Shown here piece after piece: positions 12,594 through 27,021 of a stretch of DNA of 64,000 nt. Made by a program: the position numbers and the translations under genes. The notes beneath the pieces were generated by a model. The model did no database searches. It was given only the letters and a program-made list of their open reading frames with translations, and was not told where the DNA came from. Origin of the DNA: Macrotrachela quadricornifera (lineage: Eukaryota; Rotifera; Eurotatoria; Philodinida; Philodinidae); contig JAJEKB010001475.1 in the NCBI GenBank assembly GCA_022393335.1, positions 421,807 through 485,806 of the forward strand, in the 5' to 3' direction. Numbering within the stretch: the stretch's first letter is position 1; the number at the start of each line of letters is the position of its first letter.

Positions 12594-15039
12594 ATGACAA
12601 CAACAACGCCAAATGAATTTCTTCAATTTGCAAAAGAAATGGGTCTTGGTCAAATAAATTCAACATCATTACCATTATCAAATAATAATAATAACAATGG
12701 TTATAATTTAACTGGTCTATCTGTATTAAATAATTTATGTCATCTTATTGAACATATACATATGTTAAAAGCTGAAAATAATCGTTTACGTTCACATTTA
12801 GAATTAGTTAATCATGTTGAAAAATTTTTATTAAAAAATGAAGAATATAATAAATTATTAAATGAAAAAGAAAAAAAAATTCTTCGTACAACATCAACAT
12901 CAATTCATAATTATGATGGTGAATATGATGAAGAAAATCCTTTAAAATTATCACCATCAAATTCATTAAAAATAAAAAAACATAATTTATCGAATTTATC
13001 AATAGCAAGTAGAGAACGACAAGGTAATATAAATTTTTTTATATTCTATATTCTATTAATTCATATTTCATTTAATCAAATGACTGACAATAACAAAAGT
13101 TTAGTAGTTAATCAAACTGTCAACTACAATTATCTTATATAAAAACACATGTTGTCTTTATAATATATTATAATAAAAATAATATTTCATTATATTCAAT
13201 GTCTTTTTTTCTTTTTTTTAAGGTATAGATTTTGTCAATAATCATGAAGATTTATCTTCAATATCACATATCGAACATGATCAATCAGAGATGATAGATA
13301 ATAATTTAGGTATAGAAATAATTTAATTGTCTTTAATAATTTGTACATATTTTATTAGGTTGGAATCATTGGAATAAAGTTCGACATGCATTAAAATTTT
13401 CACTTCGACGAAAACATGATTTATCACCAAGTCCAATATTAACACATACTGATCGAATAATTCCAGCTATTAATATTTCAATTGAAAGTGATGATGATCA
13501 TTTAGAAGATAATAAATATCAAAAGAAAAAGAAAAAAGTTTTAATTGTAAATAATAATCGACATGCTCATTTAGGAGAAGAAACTGATCAAGATGATGAA
13601 TCAATTGAATTTAATAGAATATATCATAAACGAAAACTTTATAAAAATAATTCAAATAATTCATTAAATAATAAACGACAAGAATTATTAACATCAAATT
13701 TATCTATGATTTCAACAGCAGTTGATGATGAACATTTATTATCACGAAAACAATCAAAAATTGGTATATTAGATCATCTTTTTTTTCCTAAACGATTTAT
13801 GAATATCCTATTATATATTATTATTAACGAAAGTAGACAGAAATTTGAGATTTATATGATATTCATAATCAAGTATATATGCAAACGAAAAGATGATTAT
13901 TAATACGATATGAAATACAGCATTTTATTCGATTTTTATGATTTGATCTCCATTTTGTATTCGAGATAATTCAACATGAGAAATTATTCATTTCTAACGT
14001 GTTACATCGTCAGTTGTTGTTGTTGTAAGTAGGTGGGATAATCAAAACCATCAAGAGAACTCGATCGACTTTAGGTACAATCATTTATCATTCTTATATT
14101 AATGTAACCCCATTGGCGCAGTTTGATGTCATTTTGCATAGCATTTATGTAGTTCTCTATGAATTATCTGTTTTTTTTACTACTAAATTGATTATTTTCA
14201 GTTAAAAAGATAGAAAGTACTGATACAAAAATATAAATGAAATTTTATAAGCTTTAAGATAACCAACTAATTAATCGAAAGTATTTATTGATAACTATAA
14301 AAAAAAAAGAATTCTTTTGATAATAAACTTCGTAATGAATATTTCTTTTTTACTGTGATCAGTTAACAGATAGAAATGTACCCTTTACAAATATCTATAT
14401 CTATACTTTCACATAGTTAATTTATTATTTTTCGAAACATTGTTATAATTGATTTCTGATAAATTCTCTAGAAGAATATATCCTTCGAATGACAAAAATT
14501 ACCATTTAATATCTGGCTATATTTTTACATTATTCAAAAAAAAACATATGAAACATACCATATTTTAATATGACTAACAGATACAACTGAGATGTTTCTT
14601 ATAATTAGTGCTTGTATACCCCTTCTCTGTTAACACTCGATCTTGCATTTCAAGATTTATTATATCTGAAGAAAAAAAACGTAAATATTATCTAGAATTC
14701 TATTCTGATTAATGCTTTTCGTATTCTAACTATAATATAGATATAAATAAACATCTATCTTATCTCTAATTTAATTTCCATTGGGACTGTTTACATAAAG
14801 AATATTGTCAAAACAAACTTATGAAAAATCTCCTACTATACACACATATTGAGTAAGATAAAATAGTTGTAAGATCAAATATTTCTATATGAATATATAT
14901 TGAACTTTTATTTATTTATTATTTTTTTTTAATAATTTTTAAGCTCATTATCGACATAAATTACGTTCAAAACTTATTACAGTTAAAAAACAATTTAGTG
15001 ATCAAGGTTCATCATTATCATTACGTCATTTAACAGGTA

Positions 15040-15070
<31 letters not shown>

Positions 15071-17011
15071 CATTAAAAATAAAAATAATTTTAGGATCTG
15101 GATTAAATCATGCATTACTTTCAGCTAAATTAGCTCCAGCAATGACAAAATCTTATCAACAAAAAATGCGTGAATGGGAAACAATGCAAAAAAGTCAATT
15201 TTTAGTTAATTATCGTCGACAATCAATTGCAAATAAAATTGAATTAAATAATAATAATAATAATTCAAGAAAAACATCAATTATATCAACAATTAATGAA
15301 ATAACAGATGAACCAATAATATTATCTCTAGATAAATTAAATTCTAATAATGAAAATACTAATATATTAACAACACTTAGTCCTATATTATCACCAAATC
15401 AACGTTCACTTATTGTTTATCAATGGCATGAAATAATGTCTGAAGAAATATTTCTTCGTCATTATAATGAATATTTAGAAAAACAAATGCAACAATTAAA
15501 ACAACTTGAAATTGATTTAAAATCATTAAAAACAAGTATTTTTTGTACAAATAATCAAGAATATTTATTAAAACATCGTTCAATGACAAGTATTGAACAA
15601 CTTGATCAAGATTTATTAGATCAACATAGACAAACATATTTACCACAACGTTGTCGATCATATCAATCATTAATATCTATGCCAGCATCATGGGTATTAG
15701 CTGTACAAAGTGCTGCTTATTCTGATATATTAGATGGTACGTCAAATAAAACAACTGAACGTGCAATTATATTTAATAAAAATTTTTTTAATCAATTAAA
15801 ACATTTTAAAAATAAACGACAATATTTTGAACAAAATACAACTAAAAATTTACAAAAATTAAGTAATTCAAAGTAAGATTTGTTTTATACAAATTTATCA
15901 AATAGATTATATAGTTACTATTGTACAAAAAACAAACCATATCCAAAAGAATCTATTTCTACTTTATATATCAGAAAAAAAAATCTAACTTGTCATATAG
16001 ATAATAAGAACATAGCGTTGACATATTTCATAAAAAAAAAATATTTCAACAAGTTTTCTTGTTATCAAATCAACACCACAATTGATAAAAAAAAAGAAAA
16101 GATTATCGAATATTATTTCTAAAAATACTTTTCATTTTATATTTAATTATAGAAATAACTATATTTCATCGGATGAAAATTTAAATAAAAAACGATTAAA
16201 TCGTTCACGTACAAAAATTATTTTAGCACGTGGATGTTTACGTAGATTATCACTTAAATCACCAAGTATTATGTCTCAATCAATAATACCATTACAAGCA
16301 ATAACAACAATAACATCACCTAAATTAGAAACATCATCTCATATTGATCTTTTATCAACACCAAATAGTGAACCAGAACCAAGTCTTCCATCATCATCAT
16401 CAACAACACTTAATAAACGTTCGAAACGTTCACGTTTTGATTTTAAAAAAACTTTACAACGTAGTAAAAGTATATGTATGACACAATTTAATTCATGGCT
16501 TCAACGTCATCGACAACATTCATCTGTACCTAGACGAAAATCAGCTGTAGAAACAAAAATAAATAAAGATATATTATCAACGCCATCTTCAACACCAAAA
16601 TTATTTGGTTCACCTCGTTTAGCTCGTTTACATCAAAGAATATTTAAACAACATCCTTCTCCTAATTTACCAACAGTATCATCAATAGAATTTCCATCAT
16701 TACCATCAACATCAATTACAGAACTTCCTTCATTACCATCATCATCATTAGATGATTCAGAAAAACCATGTCAAACTCAAGAACCACCAGTTCGAATCTA
16801 TTTATCTAGTCGAACATCTCCAATAACTGGACATATACGAATTGCGGATATTAATATTATAAATGATAATAATATAACAACACCTCCAATGTCAAAAATA
16901 ACATCACCAATAATAAATCGACGAAATTTATCATCATCAATAAAAACATCAACAGCTCAAGAACGACGAGAAAGTTTTGTACTTTTATCAAAAATTCATA
17001 ATAAGAAATAA
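12594..17011 (+). CDS. unknown 883-residue protein with coiled coil, six exons
   Basis: Six exons join with matching phases: 12594-13023, 13223-13309, 13359-13763, 14944-15036, 15095-15872 and 16153-17011, totalling 2652 bp. The N-terminal third has a helical segment (LIEHIHMLKAENNRLRSHLE, residues about 48-75) likely to form a coiled coil. Exon 3 is highly charged. Exons 4-5 hold the most conserved-looking part: LRSKLITVKKQF, then LSAKLAPAMTKSYQQKMREWE, a second coiled coil (EYLEKQMQQLKQLEIDLKSL) and PASWVLAVQSAAYSDILDG. The last exon is Ser/Thr/Pro and Lys/Arg rich and probably disordered. I do not recognise the family. Intron 3 is unusually long (1180 bp) for this locus, so two separate genes cannot be excluded, although the frame continues cleanly across it. 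Confidence 0.7.
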
Positions 17012-19703
17012 ACAATTTTTCACTTTTTATTTATAATAATTAATATATTCTTTAATAAAAATTTTTTTCCTATATACATATATATATATATATACATTTT
17101 TTCTATACTATTTATTTTTCTTTCTTTTAACAACTTATTTTACAGTAAATATTACTGCTTTCGACAACATGTCAACACTTGATTAGAATCGAAAAACATT
17201 GTTATTGTCGTTCTAAAGGCAATATCTTCGTCGTTGTTGATTGACTTGGTTCGCGTATACCATCTGTTGTATCTCTTTCTTTTCCTTAAAATAATCTTAG
17301 CTAAATTACAAAACATATTTTAGTTGCATCAATATAAATATTACTATGCATACAATTATTATACATAACACAAAATAGAATATAAAGTCATTCTGTAAGA
17401 AAATACATCTGTTTTTAACTATATCTCATATTTTCCTATGTAAGTTAAGTAATTTAACACTAAAATATATGAACAAATATTTTATAGATAATAGTATTTG
17501 TTGTTTTTTTATTATTATTGATTCTATTATATAGACCTGGATATATATATATATGCTTATTCTTTGATCATTTAATCAAAAAGAGAAAAGTCGATTCAAC
17601 CTAATACATATGTAAATGGAATACAAAAATGTATAGAAAACTCCGACATTTATGGTGAGGATTCGACATCACGTTTATAATATATAAATACATTTAAATA
17701 AGTTCTTCTCATTGGATAGTAAAATCAATTAAATTGAGCTAATATTAGCCTATGTGGGCGATAAGTTTTTCAGTTCATTGAATATAGTGTAATGTAATCG
17801 ATTATAAATTCATATTGAATCTATTTTTCAATGTATAATTATATGCATATCAAGATCATATGTATTTATTATCAAAATATTTTATTACTATATATATATA
17901 TATATATATAAATATGTACATAGAAATATTTTAAGAAAATAATATATTTATTTGTTAAATTAATAATAGTTATATATAAATATATAAGTATCCTTAAAAT
18001 AAAACTGTATATCATATCTGATTGATTGAATCGTATGTTCGTAGAAATATTTTTCGGATGTCTAATTGAATAAAACGATAGAATGAGTCTAGTATTCAAT
18101 TGTCTTGACATATATATATATATAAGTACTTGAACTCCATAAGAGATTCATTATTGTTCCTCTGATTTCATTGTTAAGAAGTTGAAGCAATAGAACAGTT
18201 AGAATAAGAATTTTTTTTTGTTTTGTTTTTTTTTATAGAAATTAATGAATAGTTTATTTGATCTATAGATATAATATAACTTAAACGGAAATCAAACGAC
18301 TATTCTCATTTGCATCCATTGATACTAATGATAGAAGAAGAAGAAGAAGAAGAAAACAAATCAAGGTATTCGAAAATAGTATTGAATATCTTAGAAAAAC
18401 CATCGAATAATTTTCTCTCTTTTTTTTTGTGTTTTGTGTCGACATTTAATACCCTGGAAAGAAACAATTTGTTTTATGCTATACAACAGGGACTATAACA
18501 ATACATTTTTCTATATATTATTATTCTTTTGTTATATCCCGAGTTTTGTTTTTTCTTTATACATTCATTTGTAAATTACAAATAGACCGAATATTAAACA
18601 AAGAATCATTTATGAATAGTATAAATAAGTATAATGAAGATAATTTTTTTAATAAGAATATATAAGTAAAGATATACTTTATTTTACTTTATTTTGTCTC
18701 ATTGGAATATATATATATATATATATATATATAAACAATAAAAAACAATCAATAAAGTAGAATATACAATGATTATGAGATAAAAACTTTTTCGAAAATT
18801 ATTCTGTCATAATAAATAGAATTATTTTTCAGTACATATATAATTAATAATGAATATATATATATATATATATATACCATTCAATAAAACAAAATTTCTA
18901 TAGATATTATTCGAGGGAATAGATTTTTACTTATGTTATGATAATTACATTTTCCTATCCTATGAGAAGAAATATTCAATAAAGAACAATATAACACAAA
19001 AAAAAGAAAAGAAATGGATTAAATATTTAGTATGTGAAACATACATCTGTTTAGTGATGATATATTCTTTTCTTTATACAATATGATGTGCATATGGTAA
19101 TAACATATTTGGTTAAGAATGCATATTATTCATTAGTTTAACTATAGAAGAAGTGATTAGTTTTCTTATAGAAATACTTAGAAAAACTTGTTCATACAAT
19201 CTAGACGATAAGTTTTTTTTTCTCAATGTTTTCTAATGATGAGAGAGAAAAGAATTTTTTTTATGTAATAGAAAGGTTACAGAGAGGAAATGAGACGAAG
19301 AAAAGAGAAAAGTACTTTTTTTTTAACGCTAAACTCATTTGAAAGCATTACACTTTCATCAATAAATGTAGATAGAAAACATCACTCGCTCTTTTTTTTT
19401 TTTTGTTAATAAAAAAGCAAGAAAACAAGAATTAGACTATATTTTTTAAACTTAATTTATTCATATATATGAAAATAGATTCATTTGCTTGGATAACTAT
19501 TAATATTTGTAGATTAGCGAACATCTGTTAGTTATATATGTATATTTATTTTTCCTTTATTGATTTATTTTGAATCGAATATGTTTAAATATTATTTTAG
19601 ATTTAATGTTTCGAATATAATTTCAATGAATTGCAGTGAAGGTAAAGTAGACAAAAAAAAAAGAAAATAATATAAAAAAATTTTTATTTTAATTTAATTA
19701 AAG
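17012..19703. other. intergenic, with (TA)n microsatellites
   Basis: About 2.7 kb with several (TA)n runs (near 17082, 17889, 18112, 18706 and 18855) and a GAA run at 18332-18352. The missing N-terminal exon of the downstream GPCR should lie here or further upstream, but I could not identify it. Confidence 0.5.
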
Positions 19704-21882
19704 ATCCAAGTCGATTAACTGAATATCATTTTCGTTCATCATTTGCATTTTGGACATTAGGTGTAATTAGTGTAATATTATCATTTTTTGCAAATGCTGG
19801 TAATTTAATTAATTTATTTGTTCTTACAAGACGACATATGCGTTCAACAATGACAACACTTTTAGTTACACTTGCGTGGGCTGATCTTGTTCCACCAACA
19901 GTTGTTTCATTAAATAATATATTATTTTATTATTTTTTACCATGTATGAATAATTCATCAACATTTTTAACAACCCACATTATTACTCGTTCAATTTTTA
20001 ATGTCTTAGCAAATATATTTACAACATTTAGTAATTGGCTTATTGTATTAATAACTACATTTCGATTAATTGTTGTTACGGTAAGAAATAATATTTAATT
20101 TAATTAGATGTTTTTTTTTTAATAATATCTATCGAAAGATGATTTTTTTTCTTCTTGTTTTTCGATTAAAAGAAAATTTTACAGGTGCATTTTTCTATTC
20201 TTTCTAATTGAGATATTGTTGAACTAAATCATTTTCTATTAAAATAACTGTCATATTCTTTTTTAACATCAACTGTTATAGATCAAATATGCACTAAAGT
20301 ATTGAGAATTCTAAACTTGCCTTGTTCTATTTGATCTTAATATGGGTTACGTTTTTTTTTTTATTTGATTGTTTATAAATTAGATATTGTAATCTTCTGT
20401 GCATTGAATTAATTAATTTTGAGTATATTTATCGATTTTATTCTGTCAAAATTTATTTTCTGAATATTCATTTTATTAATAATATATTGTATAAATTATT
20501 CAATTTGATCATTCAGATACAAAATCAGGTTACAAAAACAGTAAATTTAGATATAAGAACATCATTTTTAATCATTATTTACATAAGATAGTCTCGAGTA
20601 GACTAAAGCTAAAAAAAACAATTATATCTATATATAATAAACTCAATTAATTTAATCTTAGATAAAATTAATAAAAATCGTGTTTACCTTTTAAAGAACA
20701 ATATTAATTCTACTGTAAAATAATAAATCTTCTTAGTCTAGTAATGAAAATAATAGGTCAAATAGTCGGAAAAAATACTACATATATATCTATATATTCT
20801 AATTATAGAAACCATTACTTGCAAAAAATTATTGTAATCGTCGTACAGCACGTTCTGCAATTGTGATTATTCTTATACTTTCAATATTTATTAATCTTCC
20901 ATTATTTCTTTATACCAGTATACGTGTTTATTGTACAAATAATACTAAAATAAAATATTATGGACTTGAATTATCATCAATATTACGTACAAGATATTTT
21001 TCACGTCTTTTTTATCCAACAATGGTTATTATATCATTACTTATTCCATGGTTAATATGTTTTCTTATATGGTTATTTTTAATACGTGCATTACGTTCAG
21101 CACAAGTACAATTAACAACAAAAACAATGAATACAGCATTTACAAATGATCGTAAACAAGATACATATTTTCGTATAACATTAATGATTGTTTGTGTTTT
21201 ATCTGTTTATATGGTATGTCGTAGTGTACATTTATTTGAAGTTATACATATATTAATCACGCCATTATTTAATATTGAACAACAAATTTATTTTGCACAA
21301 ATACGTGTAAAATTATTTTGTATATCAAATATAATGTTAACTATAAATCATGGTGCAAATTTTTATATTTATTCAATAAATCCAAAATTTCGTTTAACAC
21401 TTAAATTATATTTAACATATTATTTTCGTCGTTGTAGAATAAAACGTCGACGAGCATTTACAGTATTTCATTTACGAAGAAAAAAAACCAATGATAGTTT
21501 AGATGGTTTAAGTATAGCAAATGATTTTAATCGTTCATTAATGTTAACAACACCAAATGGTTTAACACCTGCTAATGATAATAATAATAATAATAATAAA
21601 AATAGATTTTTTTATCCAACAAGTAGTTTACGAAAACCACAAAAATATATTAATCAATTTGTTGATCCTAATTCAAATAATGAAAATTCAGAAAAAAGTT
21701 TTGTTTGGAGAGAAATTGAACAAACATTAAAAAATCCTCGTCGGTAAGAATATTTTATTTTTATTTTTCATTAAATAAAATACTTAGAAAAATTTTATTA
21801 GCAATTATTTTATAAGTTATTCAGAAATGTATATTCGTTCTATTTCATTTTTAGGATGAGAACTCAAAAATTGTTCAAATGA
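19704..21882 (+). CDS. rhodopsin-like GPCR, 5' exon not identified
   Basis: Three exons are supported: 19704-20080, 20809-21743 and a tiny last exon 21855-21882. The first shown exon begins mid-codon after an acceptor at 19702-19703, so an upstream exon with the start codon exists. TM1 has the GN motif (FFANAGNLINLFVL), and TM2 has LAWADLVPP in the position of LAxAD. TM3 ends with FRLIVV in place of DRY. TM6 and TM7 follow, with INPKF replacing NPxxY (YIYSINPKFR). Intracellular loop 3 is short, and the tail is long, basic and Asn-rich. The pattern fits the peptide-receptor-like (FMRFamide/neuropeptide) class. The ligand is unknown. If the last intron is retained, the frame stops at 21747 with only nine residues changed. 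Confidence 0.8.
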
Positions 21883-23452
21883 TTTATGAAAGACTAATAT
21901 TTATTATCTGTATTACGTTTTCTTTTTTTTTTTGTATAATAAAATGTATAAATAAGCGCCTTTGCTGTTAAAATTTATTCCGTTTTTCAATTTATATGAA
22001 ATTAATGAATAATAATCAACAAATTTGGTGTATTCCAGCAGATTGGTAAGAAATTCTAAAATTTTTTAAATCAAAAAATAATCTCTGCATGAAATATATA
22101 TATAAAGAGAAAAGAAATAAATTAAATTACATCCAATTCAAACGATGTCATTTTCTCAACAGGGAAGATCATATCATGTGAAATACTTCGCAGTTTTTTT
22201 TTTTGTCAAAGATATGTTTTCAATGGCATTGTGACTTTTCATCTAATTGTATATACCAATAATTTTATTTAAACAAAAATTATATGAGTATGCATGAGTA
22301 AAACTAAATCGATTAGAAAGTAATTAAGAACGTAATACTATTCGATATATTTATTGAAAAATTATTTAAACTCCTTAAATGATAATCTTGCTTAAAAAGC
22401 ATATGTATCTATAAATAATAATTAATCTTTTGTTCTTTTTTTTTGTTTAATATCAATTATGATACTATTAATAAAGAAGATTATGAGAATATATATTGTT
22501 TACAAAATATGATATTAATTTGAGTGGATTTTGTTAATATATTAAAAGATAATAGTGTGCTTTTGGTCTTAAAAATTGTGAAAAGCCATAGATCATTTTT
22601 CTATACAAGTTTTGTGGTATTAAATGACAATAAAACTATATTTAAAATTAGATCTTTATTGGAATATAATACATAAATAGATGCTACCTGCTGATTAGAA
22701 ATTTTTGAAAATACAAAATTGTTGACCTAATAATATTAATGAGATTTTTGATTTAAATGACTCTATTACTTGATATATTTCTTTTCGAATAAGAGCTAGA
22801 ACTATTTATTATTGAGCTGATAGGCATTAAAATAGGCTATTTATCATACTTATTTTTATGAAAATCGGTCATTACACCCAAACTGTCACTTAGACAAATG
22901 ATAAAAATGTTCTTCTTTTTTATCCGACATCAACATAATATAGGAAAACAAATTGTTTCTAACTTTCAATAAAATAAAGAATATATAAAAATTTCATTAG
23001 AATTTCAAAGTTCGATCTGTTCTATAAAAACAATGAACATATGTGTCATCCTATTCTTTATATTTTATTCATGTAGTTTAATAACCTCTCAACTTGATAA
23101 TCATCGTCAATGTTAATAATTTAATATGAAATATGTGTTGTTTTGAACTCTTTTACATTAATCTAAACGAACTGCTATTGAGTTGGCGGTTATAGCAATA
23201 GTAAATGACATAAAAACTCAATGTTTTGTCAATCTGACCTTTTTTTTCGGTTCTTTTGATGCTATGATTGAGTATTCATTATGTTTTTATAATATAGAAT
23301 CATCAGTTTTTTCAAAAAATGTTTTCTAACTGAAATATTTTAATTAATATGTGATGAAAAAAGGTTCATTTTTTATTTTCTAGTGTTCCATTTCTTGCAG
23401 TAAAATTTCATCAATAAATATTAAATTAAAAAAAAAACACCAAATATTTTAA
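21883..23452. other. intergenic; possible isolated first exon near 21997
   Basis: Mostly AT-rich. At 21997 an ATG opens MKLMNNNQQIWCIPADW followed by a good donor (GTAAGA). It could be the first exon of the gene downstream, but the phase does not join to the next recognisable exon at 23453. Confidence 0.3.
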
Positions 23453-25050
23453 GGCTGCAACATCATGGGATCAAACATATATAAATCTTGGCAATACATT
23501 TCTATCTGATACAACAGAAAAAATTCTTACACAAATTCGAGATTTATTAGACCTTGATGAAGTAAAATAAAGAAAGAAAATTTTTTTTTTTAATAACAAA
23601 AAATTTTATTTCTGATTGATAAATGGCGATCAATTATACTCAATATGGTTGAACGTACACTTGCTTATTCAGTAAAATTAAGTCTATAAAATGCTTTTTG
23701 TTTTTCCTGTTAATATTATTCATAGCCAAGTATTAATCAAGATTTACTTATTGCAAATATATCTGAAAAAATTTTTTATGATTATCGATCAATTGTAAAA
23801 ACAAAAAAAGAATTTTTTTGAATAAGATTTTTTTTTAATGAAAATTTTTTAGAAAAGAAATCCTAATGAAACATTTGAACAAAGTATTAATGAAGTTTAT
23901 AATCAATATAAATCTATAATATCATCACGATCAGCTAGTGGTGATGTAAGTTTATTAATTAGAATAATTGGAAATTTTTATTTTTTTTAGATACCTGATC
24001 AATGTGTAAAAGAAGTTATATGTAGTATAGAACAATTTAAGAATCGTCTTTTAATTCGAGGAGAAAAAGTTAAAAAAAACAGTTTAAATGAAAAAGATAC
24101 TGTAAAAAAAATTTAATATTATTTAATTTGATTTTTTTTTATTTTAAGGATATGAATAAATTAGATTTAGCAAAAGATGAATCTGTACAATTAATGAAAA
24201 ATTTATCAGATAATAACGAATTTGTATAAAACAAAAAAAATATCTATTCTGTTAGTTATTAAAAAGAAAAATTTTATTATTTAGAATAAATTAGATCCAA
24301 AAGAAAAAGCAGGTAGAAGAAAAAAAATATCTTATTAGAATGTACAAACTACTATTAATAAAACTCAATTAGCTACTTCACCAATTATACAAAATCATAT
24401 TGATAATTTAAAATTTAATATAGGAGAACGAAAAGTAAATCTTGATGAACATGATATTCAAATCAAACAACAAGAACAAACAGATTTATCAAAATTTGAA
24501 TCAGCAACACTTCCAAATATTCAATCTTCTCATCAAAAAATAAAGAAAATCAATTCAGATTATGATACAACACCTTTAATAACCAAGGTAATTCTTTTAT
24601 ATATGAAAGTGGAAATTTAATGATTAATTGCATATGAAGACAAGTACATCAGTAACAAAAATGAATTTGAAAATAAAAATATTTACAAACTTGCTTGAGT
24701 TTCGTTCACAAAAAAAATCTATTCAATCTTCTAGCATAAAAACAGCACATTTGAAGACATTAAATGAATTTTTTCTGATCGCGGCAACAGTGTTAAAAAA
24801 ATTTTCAAATTGCAATCTGAGTTAGGATCGAAGTTCCCAAAAAGAAAAACATATCCTTACTTTATCTCCATGGTACACAAAAAGGAGACGAAAAACAATA
24901 GATCTAGATTTAAGATCGTTCAATTCTATCGAAATTGATTTTATTTCTAGTTCTTATTTAGCATATATCTAACAACGATTATCAAAAAATACCACACAAA
25001 CAAAAACATCATCAATCACAAAAAGAACATGATTATAATAGGTAATTTTT
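23453..25050 (+). pseudogene. decaying multi-exon gene of unknown function
   Basis: A row of small exon-like blocks with GT..AG borders reads in phase 0. They are AATSWDQTYINLGNTFLSD near 23453, PSINQDLLIANISEKIF near 23725, KRNPNETFEQSINEVYNQ near 23854, IPDQCVKEVICSIEQFKNR near 23991, DMNKLDLAKDESVQLMKN near 24150, then NKLDPKEKA near 24293. The next block (VQTTINKTQLATSPIIQN) is reached only through an in-frame TAG near 24338, because the space between is too short for an intron. Past 24600 the frame shifts repeatedly, although coding-like phrases continue to about 25030. No family is recognised; the content is charged and helical. The stop and frame changes suggest a pseudogene, but a rapidly evolving intact gene with unusual splicing is possible. 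Confidence 0.45.
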
Positions 25051-25305
25051 CTTTGAAAAAAAAAAAGAATTCTTTATTATTATATTTTAATTAACAAATC
25101 TTGAATATCTTAATTCCATATTTAGTGGTAAATATTTTTTCTTCTCAATTAGACCAAAAAAAAAAGAACATGTTTTTTTCTTAGATTGTATTGATTATAA
25201 TCCATATCGAAATTATGCGCAATATAAAGAAAAACGTTTATATAATAATAAATAAAAAGAAAGAGAATATCTATTAAATATTTGCTTGTTTTGTTTTCAT
25301 ATAAA

Positions 25306-27021
25306 TTATACCGAATCAACTCGACATACAATAACTAAAATATCATCACGTCCATTGGCTATATATCCTGAAAGAAACAATAATGACAATGTTTATTAAT
25401 AATTTGAAATATTATAATTCTACCTTCAACTGCTTGACTAAGAAGATCATCAGCTAAATCTTGTAGATGCTATAAAATAAAGTAGTATTTAATATAACAT
25501 AATGAACAATTTCCATAGAGTAGACATTATTTCTAAGAAAAACTAAAGATTTTCTCTAACTTAGATATCCGAATTTGATCGAATCTCGAGTCTGTCCATT
25601 TCTATTTTTATTATTCTTCTTTCGATGCCTAGCATAACAGATCTTCTAAATTTTGAATTCGAACTCAGTGCATACCTAATCAAATCTATATTGAACTTCC
25701 AGAACATTACAGTTACATGATTTTTCTTTCTACATAATCTCATTCATTACCTCATCGTTCAACACATATCTCGCATTAATTGAATCTAGTAAAAGTATAA
25801 TTTCGATTTTTTTACTTAATGTCTACTTAATTGCCTACTATGCATATTATTTAAAAAAATCTCAATTACTTTATTAGTATTTCGCATCATAATTTCATGT
25901 AATTGATCAGCTTTAATTACATCCCATAAACCATCTGATGATAAAATAATAATATCATCTTGTTGAACATCAACTGTATTTAATGAACAATCTCTTAATA
26001 CTTCGCTAAAAAATAAAAGAATAAAATAATATTGCATTTCAAAATTATTGATTCTCTTGAAATTATATATAATTTTATTTTTTTATATTACTAACTTTTC
26101 ATTAATAAAACATGGTAAACCTAATGAATCATTAACAGCAAATAATTGTCTTGGTCCACAACCATTTGAACTCATTGTACATTTTGATCGACAATATATT
26201 TCATTATTTCGATAAATAACAAAACCACTATCACCAATATTAAGTGATGTTAATGTATTTTCTTGTTTATCAAGTGCAAGTAAACATAATGTACTACTAC
26301 CTATATATGATCTTTTCTTTATTAAAAAATAAAATTTTTTTTTACCTCGAATACGACTTGCTTCAACTTGTTGCATAGCTGAAAGAATAAGACGTGGTAA
26401 TTGATTTGGTTGAATATTAGATTGATGAAGAATATTTCGACAAGAAGCAAGTATAGCACGAGAAAAATCAGCTGGATTTATACCAAATGAACGATTACCA
26501 CCAGCACCATCAGCTAAACCTTAATAAAAAAACAAAAAAGTAAAATCTTTATTTTCTTTTTTATTTTATTTACCAATAAAACAATAATCTCGATTGTCAA
26601 CAATCATTCCAGCATCATCACCAAAATCTCCATTAGTTAAATTTAAATTTGATAATGGTAATCGTCCACGCATAGATTTTGATGCACCATTAACAGCAAT
26701 ACGTAAACATAATTGTGTTTTAAACATTGCTGGATAAATTCTTTCATGAATTATTTGTCCATTAGATACTTGATAAGTACATGTACGTGGTGATTTATTT
26801 TTTGAAAATATTTCATTTGTTTTATTAATAGATTTTTCAGATTTATTATTAGTATTATTTGCTGTAACACGTGTATTATATTGTTTATTTGATACCCATT
26901 TTTCATCATATGTTATTGTTGGTTGAAAACGAAATGATGAAAATGTTGATTGACTTCGACGATTATTTTGACGAAAACTTGAATGACGAACAAGTTTACG
27001 TGTTAAACTATGTAGAATCAT
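25306..27021 (-). CDS. PPTC7: mitochondrial PP2C-type phosphatase, PPTC7-like
   Basis: Six exons join in phase on the minus strand: 27021-26574, 26519-26346, 26300-26096, 26005-25870, 25470-25434 and 25367-25306, giving 353 residues. The N-terminus is basic, Ser-rich and lacks acids (MILHSLTRKLVRHSSFRQNN), as expected for a mitochondrial presequence. PP2C motifs run in order: GDDAGMIVD, FIGLADGAGGNRSFG, GSSTLCLLALD, NIGDSGFVIYR, DDIIILSSDGLWD and GRDDILVIV, which carry the metal-binding Asp. PPTC7/Ptc7 dephosphorylates mitochondrial matrix proteins and supports coenzyme Q synthesis. The long Asn/Lys-rich stretch before the catalytic domain (residues 35-90) is lineage-specific. The 400-bp intron between exons 4 and 5 is the largest; its donor (GTAATT) was chosen because only phase 0 reads on. 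Confidence 0.92.

Noticed and set aside
24338..24340. A 26-bp intron to bypass the in-frame TAG
   Set aside because: Too short for a spliceosomal intron compared with the 45-75 bp introns in this window, so a true stop is more likely.
25561..25743. Minus-strand frame between PPTC7 exons 4 and 5
   Set aside because: Not in phase with either exon and unlike PP2C phosphatases; it is intron sequence.
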